Below are positions 42,318 to 51,651 of a DNA stretch of 64,000 bases, in pieces (the first letter of the stretch is position 1; the number at the start of each line of letters is the position of its first letter). The DNA is taken from the NCBI RefSeq assembly GCF_000018545.1, contig NC_012586.1, positions 682,001 to 746,000 on the forward strand. The letters are read 5' to 3'. The notes beneath the pieces are model-generated. The model searched no databases. It was not told the DNA's origin and worked only from the letters and a program-made list of their open reading frames with translations. A program made the translations under genes and the position numbers. The DNA is from Sinorhizobium fredii NGR234. Lineage in GTDB: Bacteria; Pseudomonadota; Alphaproteobacteria; Rhizobiales; Rhizobiaceae.

Positions 42318-44543
42318 TCATGGCTGTGAAGTCCTCAGCCTGAGCGAATTGCCGATCACGCTGACGGATGAGAGCGCCATCGCGGCGGCGGCGATAATCG
42401 GCGACAGGAGGAGTCCGAAGGCGGGGTAGAGGACGCCCGCGGCGACCGGCACGCCGGCGGCGTTGTAGATGAAGGCGAAGAACAGGTTCTGCCGGATGTT
42501 CCTCATCGTGGCGTGGCTGAGCTGCCGCGCCCGCACGATGCCCTGAAGATCGCCCTTCAGCAGTGTGACGCCGGCGCTCTCGATCGCCACGTCGGTTCCC
42601 GTTCCCATGGCGATGCCGACGTCGGCGGCGGCGAGGGCAGGGGCGTCGTTCACCCCGTCGCCTGCCATGGCGACGATGCGGCCTTCGCCCCGCAGGCGCG
42701 CGACGATCTCGCTCTTGTGCTCCGGCAGGACTTCCGCCTCGACCTCAGTGATGCCGAGCTTCCGTGCAACGGCGTTAGCGGTCGTCTTGTTGTCCCCGGT
42801 GAGCATCACGACGCGTATGCCGTCCTTCACCAGCGTCTCTACCGCGGCGGGCGTTGTCTTCTTGATCGGGTCGGAGATCGCGAATATCCCGCCGACGCGG
42901 CCATCGACCGCGGCAAAGATTACGGTCGCGCCTTCGCCGCGAAGAGTCTCCGCCTTGTCGGCGAGCGGGCTCAGATCCACTCCTTCCTCGGTCATGATGC
43001 GGTGGCTTCCGATAACGAGCCTGCGGCCGTCGACCGTGCCGGTGACGCCCTTGCCGACGGGGCTGTCGAAGTCCTTCGCCGCGCCGAGCGCCACGCCGCG
43101 TTCACTGGCAGCCTCGACAATTGCTGTTGCGAGCGGGTGCTCGCTGGACCGCTCAAGGGTGGCGGCCAGTCGCAGCAGTTCGTCTTCCGCGAGACCGTCG
43201 ACGGCCACGATCGATGTGACCTTCGGCCTGCCCTCCGTCAGGGTGCCCGTCTTGTCGACGACGAGCGTGTCGACCTTCTCGAAGCGTTCAAGCGCCTCGG
43301 CGTTCTTGATGAGCACGCCCTGGCGCGCGCCCTGTCCAACGCCGACCATGATCGACATCGGAGTGGCGAGGCCGAGAGCGCAGGGGCAGGCGATGATGAG
43401 AACGGCGACGGCGCTGACAAGCGCATGTGCAAAACGCGGCTCCGGTCCGAGCGACATCCAGGTTGCGAAGGCGATGAGGGCGATGAGAATGACGGCGGGG
43501 ACGAACCAGCCGGAGACATCGTCTGCGAGCCGCTGAATGGGGGCGCGCGAGCGTTGTGCCTCGGCGACCATGCGGACAATCTGCGACAACATGGTGTCGC
43601 GGCCGACCTTTCCAGCTTCCATGACGAAGCCGCCCGTCTTGTTCATAGTACCGCCAATCAGATTCGCGCCGACCTCCTTGGTCAGGGGCATCGGCTCCCC
43701 GGTGATCATCGATTCATCGACCGAACTGCGGCCTTCGACGAGCTTCCCGTCGACCGGAACCTTCTCACCCGGACGAACGCGCAGTCGGTCGCCGACGGCG
43801 ACCGCCTCGAGCGGTACGTCTTCGTCGGTGCCATCACCGCGGACGCGACGAGCGGTCTTCGGCGCAAGGTCCAGCAGCGCGCGGATGGCACCACCAGTCT
43901 GCTCGCGGGCACGCAGTTCAAGCACCTGGCCGAGCAGGACGAGCACGGTGATGACGGCGGCCGCCTCGAAGTAGACCGGGACGGAGGCGTCGGCGGATCG
44001 GAGCGCTGCCGGAAACAGACCGGGAACGAGCGTTGCGAACACGCTGTAGACCCAGGCGGCACCAGTGCCCATGGCGATCAGTGTGAACATGTTCAGGTGT
44101 CTGGTGACGAGGGACCGCCAGGCCCGTTCGAAGAAGGGAGCGCCCGCCCAGAGCACAACCGGCGTCGCGAAGACCAGTTGCAGCCAGTTCGAGGTCTGAG
44201 GACTGAGCAGCATGTGGAGATCAATAAAATGGCCCCCCATCTCCAGGATGAGAACGGGGATGGTGAGCGCCAGTCCGATCCAGAACCTCCGCTGCATGTC
44301 GACAAGTTCCGGGCTTGGACCTGTTTCCGCTGTCACGAATTCGGGTTCGAGGGCCATACCGCAGATCGGGCAGTTGCCGGGGCCGATCTGCCGTACCTGC
44401 GGGTGCATCGGGCAGGTGTAGATGACGTCCTCACGCTCTTTCGTGCGCGCTGCCTGCGCGGACTCTGCAGCGATATTCCCGGTGGCGGAATGATGGTGAT
44501 GGTGGTGCTCGTGCCCATCAGGCTGGTGTTTGTGTTCATCCAT
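42318..44543 (-). CDS. P1B-type copper-exporting ATPase with CPMHP metal-binding N-terminus
   Basis: About 741 residues. The N-terminus is His-rich ([18 protein letters not shown]) followed by a heavy-metal-binding [15 protein letters not shown]...CPICGM element instead of an HMA domain. Core P-type motifs: [10 protein letters not shown], translocation CPC in [19 protein letters not shown], phosphorylated Asp in [32 protein letters not shown] and [27 protein letters not shown] and [16 protein letters not shown] fit the Cu+ P1B-1 group. Starts at 44543 and 44558 are both possible. It exports Cu(I) from cytoplasm to periplasm. No CueR-like promoter is obvious upstream. Confidence 0.92.
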   Translation of the reverse strand: MDEHKHQPDGHEHHHHHHSATGNIAAESAQAARTKEREDVIYTCPMHPQVRQIGPGNCPICGMALEPEFVTAETGPSPELVDMQRRFWIGLALTIPVLILEMGGHFIDLHMLLSPQTSNWLQLVFATPVVLWAGAPFFERAWRSLVTRHLNMFTLIAMGTGAAWVYSVFATLVPGLFPAALRSADASVPVYFEAAAVITVLVLLGQVLELRAREQTGGAIRALLDLAPKTARRVRGDGTDEDVPLEAVAVGDRLRVRPGEKVPVDGKLVEGRSSVDESMITGEPMPLTKEVGANLIGGTMNKTGGFVMEAGKVGRDTMLSQIVRMVAEAQRSRAPIQRLADDVSGWFVPAVILIALIAFATWMSLGPEPRFAHALVSAVAVLIIACPCALGLATPMSIMVGVGQGARQGVLIKNAEALERFEKVDTLVVDKTGTLTEGRPKVTSIVAVDGLAEDELLRLAATLERSSEHPLATAIVEAASERGVALGAAKDFDSPVGKGVTGTVDGRRLVIGSHRIMTEEGVDLSPLADKAETLRGEGATVIFAAVDGRVGGIFAISDPIKKTTPAAVETLVKDGIRVVMLTGDNKTTANAVARKLGITEVEAEVLPEHKSEIVARLRGEGRIVAMAGDGVNDAPALAAADVGIAMGTGTDVAIESAGVTLLKGDLQGIVRARQLSHATMRNIRQNLFFAFIYNAAGVPVAAGVLYPAFGLLLSPIIAAAAMALSSVSVIGNSLRLRTSQP

Positions 44544-44733
44544 GGTCAACAGCTCCATGACGGGACCCGCTCGGAGCAAAGATAGAGCCGGAAGCCTCAG
44601 GGCCAATGCCACGCCCCAAAATGGCCAATATCCCTGACGATCTCGCTGCAGGCCTTTGTGCTCACATTGCGGCGAGGGTCGAAACGGTTACCTTGATCCT
44701 GGTCAACAGTCGACGTGTTAGGAAGGTTTGTGA

Positions 44734-45297
44734 ATGGGCTCGACGGCGGTGAAGATGTTCGGTCTCATTCTGCTGGCGAACGCAGGCGCAGCGTTGTCCG
44801 TCACGGCGGCAGAGGGGCTGCAGTCGGACAATGTCGCGCAAAGACAGCAGGGCATGAAGGCAATGGCGGCAGCCGCCAAGACCATCAATGCCATGTTCAA
44901 GGGATCGTCGGCCTATGACTCGAAGGCGTTCAAGGCCGCCGCAGAAACGATCGGGTCTCATTCGGGGGAAGGCCTGTCGTCCCTCTTTACCGGTTCCGTC
45001 ATTGCGCCGGGTTCCAAGGCCAGCGCGAGCATCGCAGCCGAGCGCGAGCAGTTCGACAAGCTCGCCGCCGACCTTTTAATCTATGCTTCCGCGCTCTCAG
45101 CCGCGGCGGATCGCAACCCGAATGTTCTCAGCCCTCAGATGCGCATGCAGGGCGGCGATGCGATGATGGGCGGACCGCTCGCGAAGAAACCGCAGGCGGC
45201 ACGGGACGTCGCGTCGATGCCCGCCGAACACGCGTTTCACATGCTGCTGCAGACTTGCACCTCTTGCCACGCCAAGTTTCGCATGAAGGACGAATAG
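44734..45297 (+). CDS. Cytochrome c' (monohaem c-type cytochrome)
   Basis: A 187-residue periplasmic protein: signal peptide to about residue 26 (MFGLILLANAGAALSVTAA), a four-helix-bundle body with RQQGMKAMAAAAKTINAMF and a single haem motif near the C-terminus, LLQTCTSCHAKFRMKDE. The late C-x-x-C-H is the hallmark of cytochrome c' (CytC_2). These bind NO or relieve oxidative/nitrosative stress and can carry electrons. GGAAGG precedes the start. It is divergent from the Cu-ATPase. Confidence 0.9.
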   Translation: MGSTAVKMFGLILLANAGAALSVTAAEGLQSDNVAQRQQGMKAMAAAAKTINAMFKGSSAYDSKAFKAAAETIGSHSGEGLSSLFTGSVIAPGSKASASIAAEREQFDKLAADLLIYASALSAAADRNPNVLSPQMRMQGGDAMMGGPLAKKPQAARDVASMPAEHAFHMLLQTCTSCHAKFRMKDE

Positions 45298-45324
45298 CCG
45301 GAGGCTTGAAGCTAACCCGTATCT

Positions 45325-45846
45325 CTACGGTCGCTCGCGGAGTTGGCTCTGCTGCTTTCGCCAACCGTATCGTGTCAGACCGCGCGGCTTGTAGATCGAA
45401 AGCACCGTCGTCATGAGCAAAACGACGATCCCGCCGGCGGCGTGGACTACGAGCGAGCGCCTCATGCCGAGAAGATCGCCTTCCGCCAAGCCTTTCGCGG
45501 CCGCCCCCGCGACGTAGCTTATCAAATCCAACTGTAGCAGCAGCACGACCGCGGTCAGCAGGGTCAGCAGCAATTTCGCGAGCACCCAATAGTGTCGGAA
45601 CAGGCCCCAAGTGGTGCCGAGCGCCTGCACGAGGCCCGTAAGGAGCGACGCGAAGACCAGCGGGACGATGACGAGGCGTGCGATGGCGTCCATCGCGGCA
45701 TACGGGCTTTGCGCCGTCTCAGCTCCCGTGCTGACCAGCCCGACTACGCCGAGCGCTAGGAAGCACGCCACCGCACCAAGTGAACTCACCGATGAAATGA
45801 CATGAAGAACGAGGGTGAACTTGCGGAGAGCACCAGGCATTGTCAT
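45325..45846 (-). CDS. DUF2269-like integral membrane protein
   Basis: A 173-residue protein with four transmembrane segments (KFTLVLHVISSVSSLGAVAC, IVPLVFASLLTGLVQALG, WVLAKLLLTLLTAVVLLL, HAAGGIVVLLMTTVLSIY). The layout and the first-helix His match DUF2269-type membrane proteins of unknown function, possibly haem-binding. It overlaps the stop of the small upstream membrane protein gene (ATGA), so they are expressed together. Confidence 0.8.
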   Translation of the reverse strand: MTMPGALRKFTLVLHVISSVSSLGAVACFLALGVVGLVSTGAETAQSPYAAMDAIARLVIVPLVFASLLTGLVQALGTTWGLFRHYWVLAKLLLTLLTAVVLLLQLDLISYVAGAAAKGLAEGDLLGMRRSLVVHAAGGIVVLLMTTVLSIYKPRGLTRYGWRKQQSQLRERP

Positions 45847-46022
45847 GGGCGGTCATTCGCGGGCGGCGTTTCGCTTGCGGGAGACATGTGGCGGCCCGGC
45901 CCATGGGGACCGCCGATGTCAAACGCGATGACAATCACCGCCAGCGATATGAGCATCGCGGCAACGACCCCGGAGATTTTCACCCAACGTGGCATGCCAG
46001 GGTAAGGGGACTGATCTGCCAT
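45843..46022 (-). CDS. Small single-pass membrane protein
   Basis: A 59-residue protein: a short cytoplasmic head (MADQSPYPGMPRWVKISG), one transmembrane helix (VVAAMLISLAVIVIAFDIGG) and a tail with GPHGPGRHMSP. The His/Met-containing tail would be periplasmic. Gene order, coupled to the DUF2269-like gene, suggests a two-protein membrane complex. Start ATG 46022 has a GAGGCG site; 46043 is an alternative. Confidence 0.72.
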   Translation of the reverse strand: MADQSPYPGMPRWVKISGVVAAMLISLAVIVIAFDIGGPHGPGRHMSPASETPPANDRP

Positions 46023-46150
46023 CTTTGCTCGCCTCGTGGCCATTGCTTATCTCGATAGCGCAATTCTACATGAGTGATCACTAAAATTAGCTCCCAACTG
46101 TCGGAGTCTGGCGTAGAATCGGTTGGGCCAGGCAGCGCGTGAGGGGTCGA

Positions 46151-46501
46151 ATGACATTCAAACCGTTCTCCGTGTCGGTGATCAGCTTAGCCGTCATGTC
46201 GATTGGCCTCGTTGTAGCGAGCGACGCCCATCAGGCCAGCAGTGGATGGAGCTATCCTCCGGCCTGCTGCAAGGGCAACGACGTCGGAGGGGACTGTCAT
46301 GCGATCCCCGGCTCGGGCGTCAGCAAGGGCCGCCGAGGTTTCTCGGTTGTCCTCAACCCCGGCGACCATCACCTCGCAACCAAGCCACACAGTTTTTTCA
46401 TTCCCTACAGGGGGCACGGCTCGCTTCTTCTGCTTCCTGTTGTCGCCGGCGGCGGAACTCTGTCTCGATCCTCATTTGGCTTGACCTTGCCACCGTTGTA
46501 A
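46151..46501 (+). CDS. Exported GW-YP-CC family protein, probably C-terminally altered
   Basis: A 116-residue protein with a signal peptide (MTFKPFSVSVISLAVMSIGL) and mature motif SSGWSYPPACCKGNDVGGDC, then PGDHHLATKPHSFFIPYRG. It is a paralogue of 47044-47376 (SPSGWYYPYQCCSDRDCQPV ... CLFVPP). After IPYRGHGS the sequence becomes LLLLPVVAGGG and no longer matches, while the next frame reads ARFFCFLLSP, so a frameshift near 46420 may have changed the tail. GAGGGG precedes ATG 46151. Function unknown. Confidence 0.62.
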   Translation: MTFKPFSVSVISLAVMSIGLVVASDAHQASSGWSYPPACCKGNDVGGDCHAIPGSGVSKGRRGFSVVLNPGDHHLATKPHSFFIPYRGHGSLLLLPVVAGGGTLSRSSFGLTLPPL

Positions 46502-46530
46502 GCCGTAGCATTATCGGGTGGAGACTACTT

Positions 46531-46749
46531 ATGACGAACCCTCGCCGCAAATTGGAGGAGGACATCCTCGCGCTGTTCGAACGGGCGTGTCGCCTGCGTG
46601 AGCTCGCTGTGGCCGAACACCTGTTGCGGGCATTGGAAGCGGCTACCGAAGCGAACGACCCTGACAGACTGGCTGATGGCAGCGGCGCGCTAGCGGATGC
46701 TTACCATGCCGTCGCAAGGATGCGGCCATATCGCCGGCGCTCGCGCTGA
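46531..46749 (+). CDS. Small helical protein of unknown function
   Basis: A 72-residue soluble protein, predicted mostly helical: MTNPRRKLEEDILALFERAC, ELAVAEHLLRALEAATEAND, DAYHAVARMRPYRRR. It resembles short conserved rhizobial hypothetical proteins by style only. GGTGGAG lies upstream of ATG 46531. It lies between the two paralogous exported proteins at 46151 and 47044. Confidence 0.65.
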   Translation: MTNPRRKLEEDILALFERACRLRELAVAEHLLRALEAATEANDPDRLADGSGALADAYHAVARMRPYRRRSR

Positions 46750-46795
46750 CGCAGTGCCGGCAGGTCATGTCGGGGATATCAAGATGGTGCGTTTG
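46740..46795 (-). pseudogene. Possible HMA-domain fragment
   Basis: Read leftward, these bases give HHLDIPDMTCRHCVSA, the start of a heavy-metal-associated domain (x-x-I-P-D-M-T-C-x-x-C-V). There is no in-frame Met close by, and the sequence after CVSA does not continue as an HMA fold, overlapping instead the end of the 46531-46749 gene. It may be a decayed copper chaperone gene like the intact one at 60687-60935. Confidence 0.35.
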
Positions 46796-47043
46796 GAAGT
46801 CTCCTTTGATCTGACTTGGCCGAAAATCGAGTTTCCGGTGTGCGCGAAAATCTTTGCCGATGTTGGCGCGCGCGGCGCACCATCTTCGCTGGTGTTGATG
46901 CTGCTGCCATTGCTTATGACCAGGTCGAGAGGGCCGGCCGAAGGCATCCCCCGGTTCGCGAGTTTCTAAGCTTTCAGCAGATGGGACGTCGAACGGAGTA
47001 GAGCTAGGCGTGTTTACCGAGGCCGTGAACAAGAGGATTCGCC

Positions 47044-47376
47044 ATGCGCAGCACGAGACCGCCTGCACGTATGCTGTTTCTGCACTTCGGCTTCGTCGTT
47101 GCCGTCTGCATTGGAAGGGAGGCGTCGGCGCATAGCTCCCCGTCGGGATGGTATTATCCCTATCAGTGCTGTAGTGATCGGGACTGCCAACCGGTCCATG
47201 GTGCCGCCATCACGGAAGGACCGGAAGGATATGTGGTCGAGGAAACAGGCGAGGTCATACGTTACCGCGATTCGCGAGTGAAATCGTCTCCGGATGGCGA
47301 GTTTCATCTATGCATGCAACCGGGTAAGGTTGGCTCTCGAGCGATATGTCTCTTTGTGCCGCCGCGGTCTTTTTAG
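47044..47376 (+). CDS. Exported GW-YP-CC family protein
   Basis: A 110-residue exported protein: signal peptide (MLFLHFGFVVAVCIGREASA), conserved SPSGWYYPYQCCSDRDCQPV, then HLCMQPGKVGSRAICLFVPP. Six or so Cys suggest disulfides or metal binding. Its paralogue at 46151-46501 shares the first half. AAGAGGA precedes ATG 47044. Family function is unknown to me. Confidence 0.75.
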   Translation: MRSTRPPARMLFLHFGFVVAVCIGREASAHSSPSGWYYPYQCCSDRDCQPVHGAAITEGPEGYVVEETGEVIRYRDSRVKSSPDGEFHLCMQPGKVGSRAICLFVPPRSF

Positions 47377-47656
47377 GCTGAATTCACCAGCGTCGGGCGC
47401 ACGCTCGAGTGGAATGCGTTTGGAGCGGATCGGTCGTTTTTCGTCGCTGGGACCTCACCGAAACCTGGCATGGTAGCCCCCGCACAATCGCGGCTGCCCC
47501 CGTGGTCAGATGGCAGAGTACTCGGTCGGGATGATGCTACGTGTGACCGGAGGCATCATGCGGCCGGCGCGGGCATCCGGCCGCTCCTTCCTCCACCTCA
47601 AGAGTGAGCCCGTTCACTTCGAACATTTGAAACGAGAGTGCGTGCAAAACGACGCC

Positions 47657-48880
47657 TCATTGCTCGCGGTGATCGTCGCTGACGATAGCCGCTACGGCGG
47701 CATGATCGGCGGGCCAGACTAGCGCGGCGACGAACAGCCCGGCCGCGGACATGGCAGCGAGAATTGCGAACGTGAATGCGATGCCAACAGCCGCCCCCGC
47801 CATCCCGGCCGTCAGATAGGCAACGAACCAGCAAGCGTGGGTCAGGGCAAACTGGGCGGCAAAGAGAACGGACCAGTCCGACCTTCCCGCCGCCCGCGCG
47901 ACTAACCGGCCAGCCGGCGTGAGGATCAGTGCGTAACCCGACCCAAGGACCAACCAGAGCAGCAGCATAGTTGCATAGCCGGTGACCGCAGCACCGGCGC
48001 CCAAGCCGCCCGAGCAGAGACACGCGCCCGCCAGCATTACGACACGTTCCGGAAAGCGGTCGAGCAGCCTCGGTATGAGCATGGCCGCTGACATGGATCC
48101 AACCCCGAAAACACCGACTGCAAGGACAGTGGCTTTCGGCCCCAGGCCCAGTTCCGACTGGACGATTACAACCGTGTTGACGAGCACCATGGCGCTGGCG
48201 GTGGCCGCGCAGAAGGTAAGAGCGAGAAGACATCGCAACCTCGGCGTGCCGACGTAAATCCGAAGACCTTTCACTGCGCGCGCGCCCACGCCGAGACCGA
48301 CGGCAAGGTTCTGCGCCGGGAGAGACACGGACGCGATCAGGGCCGCCGAAACCAAAAACCCTGCGACAGCAACGATGAAAAGCCCGTCGAGCGGGACGAG
48401 GCTCAGCAGGAGGAGGGCGAGCAGGGGACTCGCCACCGTCTCCATGTCGTAGGAGAGCTGGGTGAGTACTAGGGCCCGGGTGTAATCCTTCTCGTCGGGC
48501 AGGATGTCGGGAATGGTGGCCCGCACGCTCGGCACGAGACCGGCGGAAACCGAATGCAGCAGCACGATCAGGAGGTAGACCTGCCAGACTTCCGTGACGA
48601 ATGGGAAGAGGAACATCACCGCCCCGCGGGCGATTTCGAGCCCGATCAGGACGCTGCGTCGGGAGAACCGCTCAAGCCCGGCGGTGACGAAGGGAGAAAG
48701 TCCGACCGTGGTCAGCGTCTTCAAGGCAAGCGCGGTGCCGAGCACAGCGCCGGCCGCACTGCCGGCCAGTTCGAAGGCCATGAGCCCGAGCGCGACGGTC
48801 GCCAGCCCCGATCCGACGAGCGAGGCGACCTGTGCAAGGTAGAAGGCACGGAAGGTCGGATTGGAGAGGACACTGAGCAT
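47657..48880 (-). CDS. Major facilitator superfamily transporter
   Basis: About 407 residues with twelve hydrophobic segments, beginning FYLAQVASLVGSGLATVALG and including VLGTALALKTLTTVGLSPFV. The loop between helices 2 and 3 carries ERFSRRSVLIGLEIARG, a variant of the MFS motif, and a cytoplasmic segment IPDILPDEKDYTRALVLTQL. ATG 48880 and 48934 are equally plausible starts. It lies 149 bases downstream of the binding-protein gene of the peptide/nickel-type importer, same strand, so an export partner of an imported chelator or peptide is possible. Confidence 0.85.
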   Translation of the reverse strand: MLSVLSNPTFRAFYLAQVASLVGSGLATVALGLMAFELAGSAAGAVLGTALALKTLTTVGLSPFVTAGLERFSRRSVLIGLEIARGAVMFLFPFVTEVWQVYLLIVLLHSVSAGLVPSVRATIPDILPDEKDYTRALVLTQLSYDMETVASPLLALLLLSLVPLDGLFIVAVAGFLVSAALIASVSLPAQNLAVGLGVGARAVKGLRIYVGTPRLRCLLALTFCAATASAMVLVNTVVIVQSELGLGPKATVLAVGVFGVGSMSAAMLIPRLLDRFPERVVMLAGACLCSGGLGAGAAVTGYATMLLLWLVLGSGYALILTPAGRLVARAAGRSDWSVLFAAQFALTHACWFVAYLTAGMAGAAVGIAFTFAILAAMSAAGLFVAALVWPADHAAVAAIVSDDHREQ

Positions 48881-49028
48881 CTGACGCGCCTGCAGGTTCT
48901 GGGATCCGGCGGTTCCGACGTGACTCACGCGCATGGCTGCGCCTGCCGACGCATGGACTGAAACGCGCGGGGAGAGATTGAGTCGGTGTGGGATCGCTCG
49001 GAGAAGCCCGCGCGATCCCGAGACGAAG

Positions 49029-50522
49029 TTATTCGACGGAAAGATCCTTGGTCATGAGGTAGTAGACTAGAGGATGCATGTCGTAGTTCTTCACCCGCTC
49101 ACTGCGAGCGTCGAATGACGTCTCGTTCACCAGATAGACGGTAACCGCCTCATCGAACAATTTCTTGGCAAGCTGCGCATAGATCTCGTAACGCGCCTGC
49201 GGATCGATGAGCGAGGATGCCTTCTCGATCAGTGCATCGACGTCTTCCGAGCAGTAATGCGACATGTTGTAACTGCCGCCGCAGGAATAATCGGCCGTCA
49301 GAAAGCCGTAGGGATCGGCAATGTCGGTGAGGTATCCACGCGACATCAGCGCCATGTCATAGTCGCCGGAGATCATCTGGGGTTCGATCGCAGTATACTC
49401 GGCCACGCGCAGATTGACCTTGATGCCGATCTCGCCAAGTTGTGCCTGGATGATGGCACCAACGTCCCTTAGTTCAGTTCTTGACGTATAGGCCAGAAGT
49501 TCAAGCTGCAATTGCCCCGGCCGGATTCCGGCCTCCTCCAGCAGCGCCTTCGCTCGAGCCGGATCGTAGATCGGCTTGAGATCCTTCGGCGCCCAGGGAT
49601 CGTCAGGCTTGAAGGCAGAAGCGGCCGCCGTCACCGTGCCTTCATAGACGCTTGCCGCAATCGCCGCGCCGTCGATTGCGGCCTGGATGGCCTGGCGGAC
49701 GCGAACATCGTTGAGCGGTTCCTTCTTGTTGTTGAGCAGCAATTCGGTCACGCGCGGCGTTTTAAGCTGTATCAGGTCGATCCCCTGCGCCCCTTCCAGT
49801 TGCTTGACGCCATAGGCCGGGATCAGCCGTGCGATATCGGCCTCGCCGCTGCGAACCTGGGTCATGCGGGTATTGGCATCGGGAATGAAAACAACCATGC
49901 CTCCCTCGAGCACGGGCTTGCCGCCCCAGTAATTGTCATTGCGCTTGAATTTCAGATATTCCTTGGGCTTGACTTCAACGATCTCGAAGGGGCCGGTGCA
50001 ACGGCCGACGGGATCGATCGTCGCGCCCTGATAGGCGGCGGGCGACAGGATCGTGGTGTTTGGCGCAGCGAGTTGCGCCGGCAGCAGAACCGAAGGGGTC
50101 TGGGTGATGATGCGAACCACCTTCTCCCCGACCGCCTCCACGGACTTGATCAGTTTGGGCGAGAAGGGCCGCGCCGGCATTTCTGCGGCCAACAAATGCT
50201 TCAGCGCGCCGACCACGGCTTCGGCCGTCAGAGGCGCACCGTCCTGGAATTTAACGCCATCGCGCAGCGTGAACTCCCACACCATCGGCTCGACCTGTTT
50301 CCACGACGTGGCGAGACCCGGTTCAAGCTGCAATTGCCAATTGAGACGCACAAGCGTCTCGAAACAGCCGGCGCGGCTACCAAGGTAGGAATCGTCGCTG
50401 GCCATCTGCCAGTTGGTCTGAACCGTCTGAAAATCAGCATAGGTCAGCGTTTTGCCTTCCTGGGCACTGGCGCTTGTAGCCAATGCCGTCGCGCAGACTG
50501 CCGCCATTGTGTATCGCTTCAT
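49029..50522 (-). CDS. Peptide/nickel-type ABC transporter substrate-binding protein
   Basis: A 497-residue family 5 binding protein. The signal peptide is MKRYTMAAVCATALATSASA; body motifs are WEFTLRDGVKFQDGAPLTAE (family signature), RNDNYWGGKPVLEG, NKKEPLNDVRVRQAIQAAID and ARAKALLEEAG. AGAGGAGG precedes ATG 50522. It follows the two ATPase genes of the same operon. Family 5 proteins bind oligopeptides, nickel-chelates, opine-type metallophores or other compounds, so the ligand remains open. Confidence 0.9.
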   Translation of the reverse strand: MKRYTMAAVCATALATSASAQEGKTLTYADFQTVQTNWQMASDDSYLGSRAGCFETLVRLNWQLQLEPGLATSWKQVEPMVWEFTLRDGVKFQDGAPLTAEAVVGALKHLLAAEMPARPFSPKLIKSVEAVGEKVVRIITQTPSVLLPAQLAAPNTTILSPAAYQGATIDPVGRCTGPFEIVEVKPKEYLKFKRNDNYWGGKPVLEGGMVVFIPDANTRMTQVRSGEADIARLIPAYGVKQLEGAQGIDLIQLKTPRVTELLLNNKKEPLNDVRVRQAIQAAIDGAAIAASVYEGTVTAAASAFKPDDPWAPKDLKPIYDPARAKALLEEAGIRPGQLQLELLAYTSRTELRDVGAIIQAQLGEIGIKVNLRVAEYTAIEPQMISGDYDMALMSRGYLTDIADPYGFLTADYSCGGSYNMSHYCSEDVDALIEKASSLIDPQARYEIYAQLAKKLFDEAVTVYLVNETSFDARSERVKNYDMHPLVYYLMTKDLSVE

Positions 50523-50598
50523 CTTCTGTTCCTCCTCTTTTTGTTTCGTATCGACCTGTTCCACCATGCCGGGATGTGACCGACGGCCACGACCCTCT

Positions 50599-51651
50599 CT
50601 AGGCCGAGCTCGCCTCTGCCGACTTGTCAGGCTGCAACTCCCGCCAGAAGTGGCAGCGCACCTGATGGCTCTCGCTCGCCGACTCGAATTCCGGCTCGGC
50701 CTGTGAGCACTTCGCCTGTGCGTGGGCGCAGCGGGTGTGGAAACGACAGCCGCGGGGTGGGTTGAGCGGGCTCGGAAGGTCGCCGCGCAACTGGATCTCC
50801 GGCGCATAGAGCCCCGTCCGATCGAGCATGGAGGCGGCGATCAGCGCCCGCGTATAGGGGTGGCGCGGCGTCTTGAAGAGCGCATCACGGTCGGCGACCT
50901 CGACGATCCGCCCCAGATACATCACGGCGATGCGGTCGCAGATGTGGCGCACCACCCTGAGGTCGTGGGAGATCATCAGCATCGTCAGGCGGTGGCGGCG
51001 CTTCAGATCCGTCAACAGGTTGAGGATCTGCGTGCGCATCGAGGCGTCGAGCGCCGATGTCGGCTCGTCGCAGATCAGGAACCGCGGCTCGAGGAGCAGG
51101 GCCCGACCGATGACGACTCGCTGCAATTGTCCGCCCGAGCATTGCCGCGGGTAGCGTTCATAGAAGCTTTCGTCCAGGCCGACTTCCGCGAGCATGCGCA
51201 TGACCTTGTCGCGGCGCTCCTCGCGCGTTCCGATGCGGTGCTGCGCCAGCGGTGCCTCCATGCTCGTGCCGATCCGCATACGCGGGTCGAGCGCCCCGAA
51301 CGGGTCTTGGAAGACGAGTTGCACGGTGCGCCGGAGGCGCTTCAGATCCTCGCCGCAGACGTCGGCAATCTCCTGCCCGGCGATTCTCACCTGGCCGCTC
51401 GTCGGCGGTGTTTGCCGTGTCAGCAGCCGGGCGATCGTACTCTTACCGCACCCCGACTCGCCGACAAGGCCGAGCACTTCGCCTTGTCGAATGGCGAAAG
51501 AGACACCGTCGACCGATTTGATCGAGAACAACCGGCTGAGGAAGTAGTGCTTGGCAAGCTGCTCGACCTCGACGAGTGGCGATTGGACGGCCTGGCCGGC
51601 GGGCTCCGAGACATTCCTCGGAACGGTCTGCAAAAGCGTGTGGCTGTTCAT
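50599..51651 (-). CDS. Peptide/nickel-type ABC transporter ATPase (OppF/DppF-like)
   Basis: A 350-residue ATPase: Walker A LVGESGCGKSTIARLL, Q-loop LVFQDPFGALDPRMRIG, signature CSGGQLQRVVIGRALL, Walker B LICDEPTSALDASM, and the C-terminal oligopeptide-transporter extension with CRFHTRCAHAQAKCSQAEPE, whose Cys set in some family members holds an iron-sulfur cluster. ATG 51651 overlaps the preceding ATPase stop (ATGA). It forms a heterodimer with the 51648-52652 product. Confidence 0.92.
   Translation of the reverse strand: MNSHTLLQTVPRNVSEPAGQAVQSPLVEVEQLAKHYFLSRLFSIKSVDGVSFAIRQGEVLGLVGESGCGKSTIARLLTRQTPPTSGQVRIAGQEIADVCGEDLKRLRRTVQLVFQDPFGALDPRMRIGTSMEAPLAQHRIGTREERRDKVMRMLAEVGLDESFYERYPRQCSGGQLQRVVIGRALLLEPRFLICDEPTSALDASMRTQILNLLTDLKRRHRLTMLMISHDLRVVRHICDRIAVMYLGRIVEVADRDALFKTPRHPYTRALIAASMLDRTGLYAPEIQLRGDLPSPLNPPRGCRFHTRCAHAQAKCSQAEPEFESASESHQVRCHFWRELQPDKSAEASSA

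Noticed and set aside
42513..44585. A 690-codon open frame on the plus strand opposite the Cu-ATPase gene
   Set aside because: It is antisense to a gene with all P-type ATPase motifs and has the Arg/Asp/Gly-rich composition of a GC-rich shadow frame.
44590..44733. A CueR-like site (TTGACCAGGATCAAGG on the minus strand) before the CPMHP-type Cu-ATPase
   Set aside because: The -35 is right but the dyad half-sites seen in the other three promoters are missing, so I do not call it.
46643..47068. A complete minus-strand heavy-metal-associated protein of about 140 residues
   Set aside because: Only the 16 residues around MTCRHC look like an HMA domain; the rest has no fold signature and overlaps a better plus-strand gene, so only a remnant is listed.
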